From: Enoplolaimus lenunculus | Lineage: Eukaryota > Nematoda > Enoplea > Enoplida > Thoracostomopsidae | NCBI GenBank assembly: GCA_030248215.1 | Contig: JASANG010002617.1 | Location: 1 to 64,000, forward strand | Direction of reading: 5' to 3' | Length of the DNA: 64,000 bases | Shown: in pieces, positions 1 to 11,015 of the stretch | How the letters are laid out: each line of letters opens with the position of its first letter | Position numbering within the stretch: the stretch's first letter is position 1 | Notes under the pieces: generated by a model | Seen by the model: only the letters and a program-made list of their open reading frames with translations | Databases searched by the model: none | Told to the model about the DNA's origin: nothing | Translations under genes and position numbers: made by a program

Positions 1-456
1 AACAACAAAACCTCAACCTAGTGCTACTCCTGCGCCTGAGCATCTTAAGGTCAAAACCGTATGAAGTCCGTAACGGTGAAGCTGTCGGTACGATTAGGTC
101 TTAGCTTAAGCTTATGTCAAGTTTATATAGAGCGATACGTCGTATTTTAAAAGGACTTCAGCTTTGGTTTAAGCTTAACCAAATTTAAAACAAGCCTAAA
201 CCTAATCTTAGCCTATATATGCCGTTATATAAATATCAGGGGCGCCGCTCGCCGCATCGTAAATATTTGATTTTAAAGAGAACCTGACGAGGCCACATTC
301 TGCCGTCCTCTTGCTGCACCCCTGCATAAACCAAGGCGATTGTAAACTCTTGCATGGCGCACATTTACCATGAGGCCTGCCCCAGCGTTGGCCAAAAGTT
401 TGATATAAAAAAAGCCTACGCCTAAACCTCAAGGGTGTTCCCACGGGGGCATTGAG
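1..456. repeat. Dispersed repeat, copy 1 (runs off the left edge)
   Basis: This block is nearly identical to 1413-1860. Both contain the same run of short CTTAAG/GCCTAA-type hexamers, a GGCGCCGCTCGCCGC block and a shared end at GGGGGCATTG. No credible coding frame is present. The copy begins at base 1, so its left end is not visible. It may be part of a longer non-autonomous element; no terminal inverted repeat was found. Confidence 0.8.
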
Positions 457-1412
457 GGCCGCGTACTTTTAAATTTTGCCGGTGCCCCGAAATACATTCG
501 GCCACACATATATTCATATCTAGACTCACAATTAAGATATCCTTACAATTATTCTGTGTCCTAAATGTAATTTTCTGCAGACGCCCCTGTTAATCCTTAA
601 ACGAGTGACATTTCCGTTTGGCATATCAGCGGCGTGTGCAGGATTTAGGGGAAACAAAAAACTATTTTTGGGTCCCCCAAAATTGCATTTCTTAGATATT
701 ACCAAGGGCGTCCCTACGCGGGACATTGGGGTACCTTGCGTTTCAAATTCGGATGGTGCTCTCCAAATAGGCTCGGTCACACATTGTTGTATCTTGAATT
801 GCAATTGCAGGGGCCCACAAAATTTAGGATATGCCCTCAAAATGTATCAATTTTTTGCGGACGCCCCTGGATATTGCAATGTGTGACCGAGGTTATTTGG
901 GGGCACCAGCGGAATTTGGGAGGGACTCGACCCTCCAATTTCACCCGTAGAGACGCCTTTGCAGCATATATTTCTTATTCAGTATCCTAACTACTGCATA
1001 CCTATCGATTTTTTCTCGTTTTATCTAGCCGATATAAAATCAAAAATTTGTGTCGCGTTCCCATAATGCTGAAGTTTTGCGCTTTTGATATTACGTATTT
1101 ACCGCTAGTAGACCACTGGATAACGTTTTTGTTTAGTTGTGCCGATTTTATACTTTAATAGCCGATATAGTTCGCGAAAAGCAGAGTTCCAACGAAATTC
1201 TGATTCCCGGAAATTTTATGTTCCCATTCCGGCCAAATTTTAGTCTTATGCCGGAATTCCGAAGTTTTAGGTTGTTTTATTGTTTCAGATAAAACTAAAA
1301 TCGTGGTTCCGATTCCGATCCAATAAAATATTCGAATTCCGACTCCAGTTTCGATTCCGTCTAAATTTCATTCCAACTAGAATCCGTCCTGCAAGCTTAA
1401 CTTTGTCTTAAA
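457..1412. other. Non-coding, repeat-derived spacer
   Basis: About 600-960 holds G/C-rich blocks of the type GGCGTCC..GGGACATTGGGG that resemble blocks near 440 and 14880, so this looks like a fragment of a dispersed repeat family. About 1190-1385 is rich in degenerate ATTCCG hexamers on one strand, like the terminal regions of the hAT-type elements further right, but a matching terminal inverted repeat and target duplication could not be shown. No gene is supported. Confidence 0.5.
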
Positions 1413-1860
1413 AACAACAAAACCTCAACCTAGTGCTACTCCTGCGCCTGAGCATCTTAAGGTCAAAGCCTAAGACTAAAGTCGAAAGTTAAGCTGTCGG
1501 TACGATTAGGTCTTAGCTTAAGCTTATGTCAAGTTTATATAGAGCGATACGTCGTATTTTAAAAGGACTTCAGCTTTGGTTTCAGCTTAACCAAATTTAA
1601 ACAAGCCTAAACCTAATCTTAGCCTATATATGCCTATATAAATACCAGAGGCGCCGCTCGCCGCATCGTAAATATTTGATTTTAAAATTCTGACGAGGCC
1701 ACATTCTGCCGTCCTCTTGCTGCACCCCTGCATAAACCAAGGCGATTGTAAGCTCTTGCATGGCGCACATTTACCATGAGCCCTGTCCCAGCGTTGGCCA
1801 AAAGTTTGATATAAAAAAGCCTACGCCTAAACCTCAAGGGTGTTCCCACGGGGGCATTGG
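1413..1860. repeat. Dispersed repeat, copy 2
   Basis: Second copy of the repeat at 1-456, in the same orientation, with small differences around 1467-1490. Together with the spacer it could be a tandem duplication of about 1.41 kb or two insertions of the same element. It ends at the same GGGGGCATTG sequence as copy 1. Confidence 0.8.
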
Positions 1861-4124
1861 AGGAGCTTTGTCGTTTCTGTTTAGGTTTCAGGATTGATTG
1901 CATTAAAATATTAGATTAATATACGGGAACATCGTGGAGTGCGTTCTTATGAAGATAAAGTTAGTTTCATTTGGGTGAGCTATTAAAACCGTATCAAGGA
2001 ACAGCAGGTTACCCTCTAGCTAAAATCGACCTCTGCATGCATCCCAGTAAAATTTTTACAGGATGCGGACGTGACATTTTTTGAGATCTTACATATCTTT
2101 ACAACTCACCTCAGGTCAACCTTTTGTTCCCTGATTATTCGTACTTAACACTACGGTACAGATTGTAGGCTGTGAGTAAAAACAATATCGGAACAGGCTA
2201 AGGTGGAGGCGTCCCGTGATATCCTAGGAAGGGCGCCCTTACGATGATCAAAATATTTTTCAAAATTTTGTTTTAAACTTTGTTAGTGAAAGGTCTCTCT
2301 TTGGGGTGGGCCTGCAATAAGGGGTATGTTGGCTGGCTGCTGACCATAGAATGGGCTAAAAAATTTTAGGTGGGACATACAAGGGTGTTTGCTGAGCTAC
2401 AAGCAATGTTGAAAACTTGAGCGGTGCCAAAATTGTTTCCGGGGGGTGAGCCCCTGCCCCCAATGTGATTTCAAGGTATTCGGATGTGTGCTTAACTCTG
2501 GATTATTAACATGAATGAATGATGCTGGCTTGACGTCGCAAGCCCTCCGAAGTCAGTAAACTACATTTTGACATGGTGCTAGGGACGTATAACAAGAGGG
2601 GAAAGGTTTTTCGCCCTCTACGCTTGCTCGCCAAAAACTTTTATACGAACTTTATCTACTAGCGGATTCAGAGTATAGGGCGGGTTTTGAAAAATAATAC
2701 AATTTTCCCCTCAGAATTTTTGGACAAATTTTCCCCTTAAAAAGTTTTTGGAAATAAAATGATAGGTCACTACCTTACAATTTTTGCGTTTCATAACATC
2801 TGCCAGTCCGCCTCCCTGTCAAAAATTTTTGGATCCGCCTGTAAGCTTATCCGCATCCGAAATGCAATACTGACTACGCCTACGACAATCGTGCAGTGGA
2901 CAGTATAAAACTTCGCAAAGCACAAAACTGCAAACCAAAGCAACATATAAAACGTAAATATGCACAAGTGTGTTTGGGCGTGTTGCATTCTCGACAGCAT
3001 TGTGTACTATACACGTACACGTTTCGTTTACGTATATTGTTTGCTATATTTAATGTTCGTTTTGAATTTTGTTTTGTGTGTATATAGGCGTTTCGGGCAG
3101 GTTCGTATCGAAAGATCGGATTGGGATTCATCAGAAATTTGAGGTTCGGATTCGGTTGTGAACAATGATGCCGACAATGTTCGGCAATGTTTTTTGGTTT
3201 TTCTTTTCAAACAAACAAAAATTATACAAAATACAAGTTTCGTTTTCCGCAAATTAGCAATCGGATTCGGTTCCGTCATGGTTTCAGGGCGGGCGGCCAC
3301 GTCCAGTTCGGCCCCAATCCTTCTGGTGCCAGCTCCGTAGGTAACGCCAAATACCCCAGACAGCTTAGTATTAAAACCAATTAATAGTGCGGACCTGTTG
3401 CCAAAGGGGTGCAAGGTGGGGGGCGCTTTCCTCTAGAAGAATGTATGTTCCCCTAGAAGTTTTCAATCTTGCTTGTAAAAGACATCAAGACCACTTGTCT
3501 GCCCCGCCCCTGGAAAATGTTGAGCCCATCATGAAGACAAGCTAGCTACGGTCTGAGTTTGCGCTAGTTCGAAAACTTTCGCGTCCCAGGAACAGTTCAG
3601 TTTTAACATCCGTTCCGCTATTGTTGGTTCCCCGTTTCTGTACCTAGGCCTACGTTTTTTGAATTATGTGCTGAGCCCTGAACTGATTGGTACTTTAAAA
3701 GAGGGACCGCATTAATAATAAATAAGTATACAAACAAAATTTTCAACTTTCGGCGCCGCCACGCACAAGGATTTGTACTGAATAGCTCGTTGTTTTTAAG
3801 GATTCTACGGGAAATTATTGCCTAATAGCTGGCTAAAGCATAACCTAACGATCAAACTTATGCGAAAGCCCAAGCATCAAAAGCATAACCACAAAGCAGG
3901 AAAAAACTTAAGCCTAAACTTTTAACAATGTTCAATTTAATATATTGCTTCTGAGTATTAAATCGAGTAAAACATAATAAGTGGCGTGAGTAGTCGTGGT
4001 ACTGCACTTTTCTTTCAGAACCTAATCAGGTTTTGCGGAATCCGTTATAAGCAGGAAATGATTTTGGTAGGAAATTCTTTTAATACGTGTCAGTCTAGGA
4101 GGAACCAAAACTTCAGGCCTTTTA
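1861..4124. other. Gene-free stretch with old repeat remnants
   Basis: No coding region is supported. About 2690-2860 resembles 40200-40430: both contain short 'TACAATTT..CCCCTC' and 'AAATTTxTGGATxCGC' blocks, so an old dispersed repeat is likely. About 2440-2460 and 3410-3540 hold C/G-rich 'GAGCCCCTGCCCCC'-type blocks also seen near 15130 and 15360. About 3090-3280 carries degenerate TTCGGATTCGG hexamers. Open frames here lack any recognisable domain. Confidence 0.5.
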
Positions 4125-4227
4125 AGCAGCTGGAGAAGCGGGTTGCGAGTGGTTTAAAATTAGCAACCTACGGATCCTTAGGCAGATGCTCTACCACTGC
4201 GTCGCGCAGCCCGCCTCTCCAGCTGCT
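4125..4227 (-). other. tRNA-like sequence inside an inverted repeat (pseudo-tRNA or SINE head)
   Basis: Read on the minus strand, 4227-4125 has arms of about 18 bp that pair (AGCAGCTGGAGA at one end, TCTCCAGCTGCT at the other) around a segment with GCAGTGGTAGAGC, which fits a tRNA D-arm and A box, followed by an anticodon-like loop CTAAGGA and GTAGGTTGC. A normal B box (GGTTCGAATCC) is absent; a GGTTGC...GCAACC hairpin sits in its place. I read it as a degenerate tRNA or tRNA-derived SINE head, not a working tRNA. Confidence 0.35.
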
Positions 4228-4950
4228 TTTCTCTTGGACTATAATGTCAACACGTATGCTGTCGACAAGCATACAATACATTGTGTATTTTTATTTTGCA
4301 TATGCAGTAGGACAAGCATGTAAAAATATTGTTCGCATCTGCAAGGTTTAATTAGGTGAAAACTTTAATTAGAATTTTAGCTCTTGGGTTTAAGTATATT
4401 TATATACGTTACGTACTAAATAATTAAACTTATTATTTTACACACGTATTAAATACTAAAAACGAAAATGTTTTTGTTTATTAATTTCGAGCCTGCTGCA
4501 AATGCACATTATTGTCTTGCAGCATGGCCTGACATAAGGTACGTAAGTTGCAGGTGCAATACTATTTGTTAAAAATATATAAAAACAAAAAGTAAATGTA
4601 CACCATCCGTGGAAGGTGTCTCGTGTGTAATTGGAGCGCTCTAGGGCCGGGCCCACCAACTTCTCTTAATGTTCAAACAAATAAATTTGCGCCTAGGCCC
4701 TTCGCAATTAAGAATTAAATATATCATCTGTTACGGAAATGTACGCCTGTAAATCACGGCAATTTTTTGTTCACGCCGTATAGTGTTGTTTATACGGTAT
4801 ATCCGTATTATAACTATAAGGAGTATATACTTGAAATTTTATTTGCAGTCTCCCCAGCTGGGGACATAGAGGACTGACGCTACGCTTATGCAGGCTTTTG
4901 TGCTTATCTGAAGCTTAGATTTATCCTCAAATAAGGAATCAGCATTAGGA
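4228..4950. other. No gene seen
   Basis: AT-rich sequence without a supported ORF, RNA gene or element boundary. A short palindromic CCCCAGCTGGGG occurs near 4853. Confidence 0.5.
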
Positions 4951-4958
4951 TATAAATA
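4951..4958 (+). promoter_or_regulatory. TATA box upstream of the acidic-repeat ORF
   Basis: TATAAATA, followed about 30 bases later by a plausible start region (ACAGTCCCG, 4974-4982) and about 95 bases later by the ATG of the acidic-repeat ORF. Spacing fits an RNA polymerase II core promoter. Identification rests on the motif and spacing only. Confidence 0.4.
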
Positions 4959-5052
4959 GCTGTTTGGCCTATGACAGTCCCGAAGCACTGAACCAAAATC
5001 GAACACAGAAAAGCTTACATCTTATATCCTAAAGTATATATATTTTCAGTTT

Positions 5053-5334
5053 ATGGCAGTCGAAGGTGAAGTTTGTGCGATGGATGTCAATCATGTTATC
5101 GAGTCGAAGGATGTCGGCATTGACGATCCGATGGATATCGATTACATGGACGAGCCGATGGATGTCTCTGACGTTGACGAGTCAATGGATATCGACTACG
5201 GTGACGAGCCAACGGAAATTGACGACGGTGACGAGCCAATGGAAATTGACGATGGTGACGAGCCAATGGAAATTGACGATGGTGACGAGCCAATGGAAAT
5301 TGACGACGGTGACGAGCCAATGGACGTATTATAG
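5053..5334 (+). CDS. Small acidic tandem-repeat protein, unknown function
   Basis: A 93-residue frame whose C-terminal two thirds is a 9-residue repeat, EPMEIDDGD and variants, encoded by a 27-bp tandem repeat (about 5200-5325). More divergent PMDID/PMDV units precede it, so the repeat appears to have expanded toward the 3' end. The protein would be strongly acidic with no hydrophobic segment. The ATG lies four bases after a pyrimidine-poor TATTTTCAG, which could be a cis or spliced-leader acceptor, and a TATA box lies about 100 bases upstream. No family is recognised. A non-coding 27-bp minisatellite is the alternative, although the repeat being a multiple of three with no stop favours coding. 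Confidence 0.45.
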   Translation: MAVEGEVCAMDVNHVIESKDVGIDDPMDIDYMDEPMDVSDVDESMDIDYGDEPTEIDDGDEPMEIDDGDEPMEIDDGDEPMEIDDGDEPMDVL

Positions 5335-5573
5335 GTAAATCGATATATATTTTGCAGGCCAATCTGCTTTTCAGGGCAATTACCAATTGGCCTAGGCCAA
5401 TCTGATACTCTGAGCAAATAACTGATTGTCCTAGGTCAAATAGCGATTAGTAAAACCCTTAAAATCAACGCTGATTGATTAACGGTAGGGTGGCAGCCTA
5501 TGTCAATTTCTATTTAACAATACCTCATCCGTCCAAATAATCAAATCTGATTGGCCTATATACTCAGCCCATA
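5335..5573. other. Short palindromic CCAAT/CCTAGG repeats
   Basis: Contains several imperfect copies of a CCTAGGCCAATCTGAT/GATTGGCCTA-like word, some palindromic (CCAATTGGCCTAGG). Similar words recur at 5800-5850. No gene. Confidence 0.4.
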
Positions 5574-5740
5574 TTACTTTTAGGGCCGTCCCGGTTTCTG
5601 GTGGGTCTGTAAAAGAGTATGCTTACATTGCAGACTACATTTTATGTTTGGGTTTCGGCTTAGGCTTAGGCTACAGTTTTGTAACTCTTAGACTAAGGCT
5701 TAGGAATAAGGTCAATCTACTGTTACGGCCCTAAAAGTAA
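5574..5740. mobile_element. 167-bp MITE with 16-bp terminal inverted repeats
   Basis: Begins TTACTTTTAGGGCCGT and ends with its exact reverse complement ACGGCCCTAAAAGTAA. The inside carries GGCTTAGGCTTAGG hexamers. A half copy of the same end (CGGCCCTAAAAGTAAC) lies near 39940. No transposase coding capacity, so non-autonomous. Superfamily not assigned; a TTA/TAA-type target duplication is possible but overlaps the inverted repeat. Confidence 0.7.
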
Positions 5741-6129
5741 CATTGGCTAAAGTTCAATAGCAGCTTAAGTAAACTGCTATTATATGCATAGAATAGCAGA
5801 TGGGTCCAGGCCAGTTATTAATTGGCCTGAATAACAGATCGGCCTTCGCTATATATAATATATACAATTTTAACTAAGTTTGAAGTTTTACTTCTAGTTT
5901 GAACTAAAGGAAAACCGTTTTTAAACTGCCCTGACGGCTGATCCCGGATTTTCTATTGAAACACGCACGTTCTACTTTCTGTGAAAAACGGAAAACTGTT
6001 TTTGCGGTCGAATCAGTTTTCCGAAAAATCCAAATTCTGCTCTATATATATAGCATAATCTATTACAATGATGCGCAGCACTAAAAGCTATTGGTACTCA
6101 AGTTAAGGCTTCTTCGAAACTATCATTTC
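5741..6129. other. No gene seen; 3' flank of the TGF-beta gene
   Basis: AT-rich DNA with no supported frame. It would include the 3' UTR of the minus-strand TGF-beta family gene; no clear polyadenylation signal was singled out. Confidence 0.4.
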
Positions 6130-8169
6130 CTAGAGGCAACCACACTGTCTCACAACGATACTGTCAAGATATCTCAATACTTCTTCGTCAGCGTTTTCTC
6201 GAATTGTGACCAGTAGTGGACCAAATACCACCGGCGCGCAGCAGGGTAATTTGCCGGTGTTACGCATTTCAGCTGCGGACATCATTATTTCTTTGTATAA
6301 CGAATGCGCCATTGAAAAAAACCCGCCATACCACTGGCACCGTCCAATACAGTAAGACGAGTCGAACTCTTGTGGCTCAATCACCCAGGCGTGCCAGCCA
6401 ATTTGTCGAAAATTAACCTAAAATCAAAAACGTAAAAATTGAGTTGGTGAGGGCGTAGGCCGGAGGATGCTCATTTCATGGGCAAAACCATTCATATCGG
6501 AGTTTGTGTGAGTAGTTTTCAACTCGGTTTTAGTAGTTACTTAGCAGCATAAGAATCACCCTTCGAAATTTTTAAAGAATCTAATCCCTCATCTGAAGTC
6601 CTGGCTCACGCCCATGCTTCTCGATACATTCTACAGCTATTGGTATATTAAAATTTTCAGTTCAGTTGTTCAGATAATTGATCTGTTGTAGTGTAGCCGG
6701 CGCAGTGCGAGTTGGACGTTGCCATTGTTGTCAGCTACTTTTATTAAAACAAACGGTTTCGTATTGAAACCGAATCAAACAATAGCAATTCGAAGAATAA
6801 TATGTCCAGTGCGAGCAAAATCAAACCGATTGCTATTAGTAATTTTGGTTACGAACTCCAGTTAATTTTAGCCGGCTACAAACATTTTCTGACGACATTC
6901 GCTTACTCGTAGATTTCGTCGACAGCAAGGAAGTAATTCCGCCGCTAACCCGGTCATCGATTCATTGGCCAGATTTGTAGTTGCATTAGCATCAGTAAAC
7001 GCATTCAACCATCTGCTATCGACCTGGTCTTCACATGCACGAATAATCTCGGGAGTTTCAGTTGTCCCATTTTTATCTGCGAATCCTCGAGAACTCGCGG
7101 TATCTACTAATTCGTAAATTGAATTTGACGGCACGTTTTTGTTCAGCCGTTTTCTATTACCCCGATTTGTTTCACGATTATTTCGCTTTTGGCGGAGTGG
7201 TTTTCTCGATGTTGCGCTCAAATGCAAAATAGCCTCATGTTCTCCAATAGAGCGGCGAATTTGATCACAAACATCACCGGTGGCGCCAACCTCCTCATCA
7301 AAGTTTAGTACCAGATAAAAGACTCCATTCGGCGATATAATCGTGTTGACGAGGTTTTCGCCAGTCTTGCTGTCCAGCGTGTGCCATCTATCAAATTGTT
7401 CGTCATTTTTTTGCGGATCGCATCCATTTTGAACTTGGACGTGCACGCTAGCTTGAATCATGTCTTGTGGCTCTTCTGTCTTCGCAATGTTGAGATTGTC
7501 ATTTTCTCTGCCAGTTGAGTTGTGTTGCTCGCGAAATTCAAGCCGTTTCCGTTCTCCGTTTGGCAATTTGACACAAATTTTCGGTAAATGAACTGCGATG
7601 TACTTAATTATAGATTGAATGTCATGTCCGTTTTGTGCCAAGTTAGCCAGGTAGTTTGATCGGAAGCTGAAGTGGAGTCCGGTGCAGCTTGATGTTGTCA
7701 TTTGTGTCGCCACACTATGTGTTGTGATTTTGTTCAAAGCGCGCTTGCCTCTGAGTAGACCTGGGTTATCGTTCAAGTATCCGGCAGTGAACGTTTTGAC
7801 CATAACTTGTACCCACGAAGCGCGGACTGCCTCACCAACTCGCTTAGCGGCATTGAATTCTTCACGATAAGCTTCTTCAATTGCGCCCCGCTTCTCAACA
7901 GACAGCTCCGGCCACAATTCATGCCCTGGTGGCGGTCCAGGTAATCCGATTGAGTCCAAAAATTATGCGGCTATGATTTTTTCATAAAAATTATCCATAA
8001 CTGCCAGCTTCTCGTTAATAATTGGTATGTCTGAGGTACTCCGTGATTCGCTAAGATTGGCTGAATTACCATTCTTTAATCCTTCAGTAACCTCTATTTT
8101 GTCGCACGCGTAGCTGTATGCTAACGGCAAAAACAGTGCAGTATGTAGTGTACTCAATACCACTTCCAT
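6130..8169 (-). CDS. TGF-beta superfamily ligand, two exons, one in-frame stop in the pro-region
   Basis: Secreted dimeric signalling ligand. Exon 2 (6417-6130) encodes the cystine-knot core: GWHAWVIEPQEF, SSYCIGRCQ, a CC pair in LPCCAPVVFGP, and the terminal CGC-L. Exon 1 (8169-6907) starts with a signal-peptide-like segment ending near AYSYA-CD and runs through a pro-region with dibasic furin-type sites RQKR and RKR, then CCRRNLR. The donor GTAAGC at 6906 and acceptor TTTTAG at 6418 join in phase 0 to give CCRRNLR-VNFRQIGW, a typical start of the mature knot. With an earlier cysteine after RKR, the mature part has nine cysteines, as in TGF-beta/activin types. Odd: a TAA at 7963-7965 interrupts exon 1 between the signal segment and the rest; the frame resumes immediately. 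This may be a pseudogene mutation, a sequence error or an unseen intron. Subfamily is not assigned. Confidence 0.85.
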
Positions 8170-8933
8170 ATTACTGTTAATATAGCTATGAATATTGAAT
8201 TCAAACGTGATAATTTAAACAAAATACGTATGGCACGATAGATAGATAGATAGAAAAAGTAGAAGAGGATATAACACCACTGTGGGCGTTCGCGTAGCCA
8301 AATCAAAAGCATTGTCCATTGCGACATTCTACGACCTTATATACTCTGTGTGTCACTCTACATTAACCTTTAGACGTTCTGTTTCAACAATAAACTTATA
8401 AATTTTCCTTATATCAAGAGATCTAATTTCTCTGACAGCTAATGTCTTCCTACCAAAAAATTGCTCGCGTTTGTCTTCCCACCGCTAGCATACGCATAAA
8501 AAATGCTCAGCGATCTCACATGGCAAAATAAATATATGTACGTTGTATATTGCGTCCTGCTGATAATATTGTGAGTACAGACTCTCTCGCTGACTCAAAA
8601 AACCTTAGACTTGAAATAAAACAAAACTTCTCTGTGCCAAACAATCACGCATATTATGCCAACGCCCAACATAAGAAACTTGCGCAAAAATTACTTTATG
8701 TGTATACGTACGTATTCAATATACGTAATGAAGGGTTTGTGATTTGATAATGCAGCTGCTACGTACGATTATTTTGGTTTAAGGAGGGACACATTAAAGT
8801 GTTTGTTGTCCGTATATACCTATTATTATATAAGTCAAATAGTTTTTTAACAAAATATTTAATTACCAATACAAACTGCAACAGTGCAAAAAGAATGCAG
8901 GTGCCAAAAGCGGACGGAGGTACGGAATCATGG
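8170..8933. other. Intergenic, no gene seen
   Basis: Upstream flank of the TGF-beta gene. It holds a short (GATA)n run near 8237-8254 and otherwise nothing recognisable. The downstream end at about 8934 is the start of the 2.08-kb tandem unit. Confidence 0.45.
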
Positions 8934-11015
8934 CTTGGTTTACGCTTGAAAAGGCTTTTTCAGAATTCTAAGCCAAAGCCTAAACATGATCTGAAGTCTA
9001 AGCATGTATTAGGAGTGTTTTGGGGATGGGGTAAAGTGTACAAGAGCGTGTTTTGAAGTTGTGTGATGTGTTCTTCATTGGGTTGTTGGCGGCTAAGCAT
9101 GTTTATGAGAAGTTTTCAATCCGAAAAAATCCTTGCCTTGAGATGTTGTAGATAGGGCCTCAGAATATTGAGAGTTGGTTCGAAATTTGCGATAATCTTG
9201 GCCCATATTTTCAAAATCCGTGTGTAGCACAGCACTTATATCTCCAGATGGAGTTATTATGGCCCATGTATAGAACAGGGCCGGATCGTTTTCCGGAGGG
9301 GCTGTAACAGAGTCAGTTTCAGCTTTAGACTAAATTTTTTGCTTAGACTTAGGCTTAGGCTTCGGAATAGGCGCATCCTTACGCTTATGCTTAGGCCTAG
9401 GCTTAGGTATATGCTTATACTACGTAATGTTCTGGCCCTGTTCTATACATGGGCCATAGGTCTTGTAACATTCGATCCAGTGAATAATGAGGCTCGAAAG
9501 CTTACACGTTTTTAAGATTTATTTTGCGCTGCTACTATATATACCAATATTCAGGTCGACAATATTGAAGGAGTTCGTCAGCATGAAGTCTGTTGCTAAG
9601 TGGTGCAAGGTTCCATACGCCTTTGAGAATATGGGCCTAATCGTAAACACACCTGTAGAAACCGTACTTTTGATATAAGTTTGGGTTACGCTAGACGATT
9701 ATTTGCCTAAAATTGTCGTGATAGAAGTTTCGTTTCTCAACATTTTTCTGTGTTTCCTTCAGGTTTTTGAATCGAGTTGAAAGCTTGAAACTTGGCCGTT
9801 CTGGTGTACTCAAAGGTATAGCACTGCCATGCTTACGAATGCTTCAAAGGATAATGTTGCCGTCTAATTCGCCGCAAACTGTTTTAGTCCCGGTTAACGA
9901 CGAACCAGTGAAAGTTAGATCAGTAGGTGTTCCAAAAAACTACTGGTTTTTGTTAGGGATTCAAGAAGTAAACGCCATTATTCTCATAATGCGTTCGGAA
10001 ACTGTCACCGCTTGCTGATACGCCTTGTAACTTTCGAATCAGTGAAAGATATTCGCAAAGTTTCTTTTGTAAATTATTCAATCGAAATGAAGTTTTTTGT
10101 ATTCGTAGTATTTTAAGTGTATATACTAGTAGTTTTAGTGTACCATAGTTATTCTCATGATTCAAAATGGACTCATTGTTATTTTCAGAGAGTCCAATCT
10201 GTTGAAACGACAAGTTTTAACAGCGACTTTGAGCCTAGAGCAAGTGTTAAGCGACGGCTTATCTGTAAACAAAGCTACGTTGATTGGAAGGAAAGAAAAA
10301 TTGGTAGGTCTCATTTTTGTTGAATTGAAGATATCCGTTTATATCCCGGTAAATTTTTATTTTGGTAATAGAAAAGAAAGAAAATTTAAGTTAGGTTTAT
10401 GATAAACGTAGAGTTTTACTAGCAAAACTGGAACGCCTGCGATAGGTAATCTGGTGTGTATTTCAAAAATGTTGTCGAAAGATTATGGCAGTAACGTTGA
10501 ATTATTGTTATACTGTTGCTATAAAAAATTTTCAACAACAAACGTTATTTACCCAAAGTGATAAATTACTTGTTTACTGATAAGAATTTTTTTCGACGAT
10601 AAAAATAGTTGATGTATGACCAAATTTATTGTGCGGTTTAAGATTCATCACGACTAGAAAGCGAATCAGAGCGGCGCTACTTTTTGATGGAAAAGTACGG
10701 AAAACGATGGTTGCGTGCTATGTCAGGCCGAACGCCGATGATACACTCTCTGGATCTCGACACTTTGTCTTGGATTACCCGAAGTTTGTTTTGTCCAACA
10801 TTTGCTCAGACCCGCCAATTTTCATTGTTGATTTTGCAACAACTTCGCATCGTTTCATCGTTGCAGAAAGCACGCATCTTGGATTTGTTGACTATGTAAG
10901 CGTTTTGAGGATTCGTGTACACTTTCACGTCAACTTTGAAAGTAAAGGCGTAGGTGTAGGGTGAAGCTCAGGTTTAAAGGTTTAGTGTCAGGCTTAGGCT
11001 AAGGCAGAGTTAAGA
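8934..11015 (+). pseudogene. UBR4: UBR4-like gene fragment, tandem unit 1
   Basis: UBR4 is a very large E3 ubiquitin ligase of the N-degron pathway. Three exons join in phase: 9763-9922 (includes LPCLRMLQRIMLP; donor GTAGGT), 10189-10303 (ends SYVDWKERKI; acceptor TTTTCAG), 10658-10895 (RRYFLMEKYGKRW, then LFCPTFAQTR and RILDLLT; donor GTAAGC). These match remembered UBR4 signatures in the same order: LPC-RMLQ, SY-W, LY--EKY--RW, LF-P--Q--R and VLDLLT. A fourth exon-like piece, 9555-9663 (KWCKVPYAFEN), precedes them, but its phase does not fit exon 9763, so it is less certain. Only a small internal part of the roughly 5000-residue protein is present, and the unit is duplicated, so I treat it as a gene fragment; it could still be part of a real locus that extends elsewhere. 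Confidence 0.7.
9260..9456. mobile_element. Tc1/mariner-type MITE with TA target duplication (unit 1 copy)
   Basis: The ends are perfect inverted repeats of over 20 bp starting TGGCCCATGTATAGAACAGG, flanked by TA on both sides. The 197-bp interior is a degenerate CTTAGG/TTAGGC hexamer tract. It sits in an intron-like region of the UBR4 unit and is present at the same place in units 2 and 3, so the insertion predates the tandem duplication. Confidence 0.8.

Noticed and set aside
3028-3414. 128-residue minus-strand frame
   Set aside because: No recognisable domain, low-complexity C-terminus, and overlap with degenerate TTCGG-type repeats; coding is not supported.
10157-10402. Alternative frame NLLKRQVLTATLSLEQVLSD in the UBR4 exon
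   Set aside because: Only the other frame joins the flanking exons in phase and is alignable to the third unit and to UBR4 (SY-DWK).
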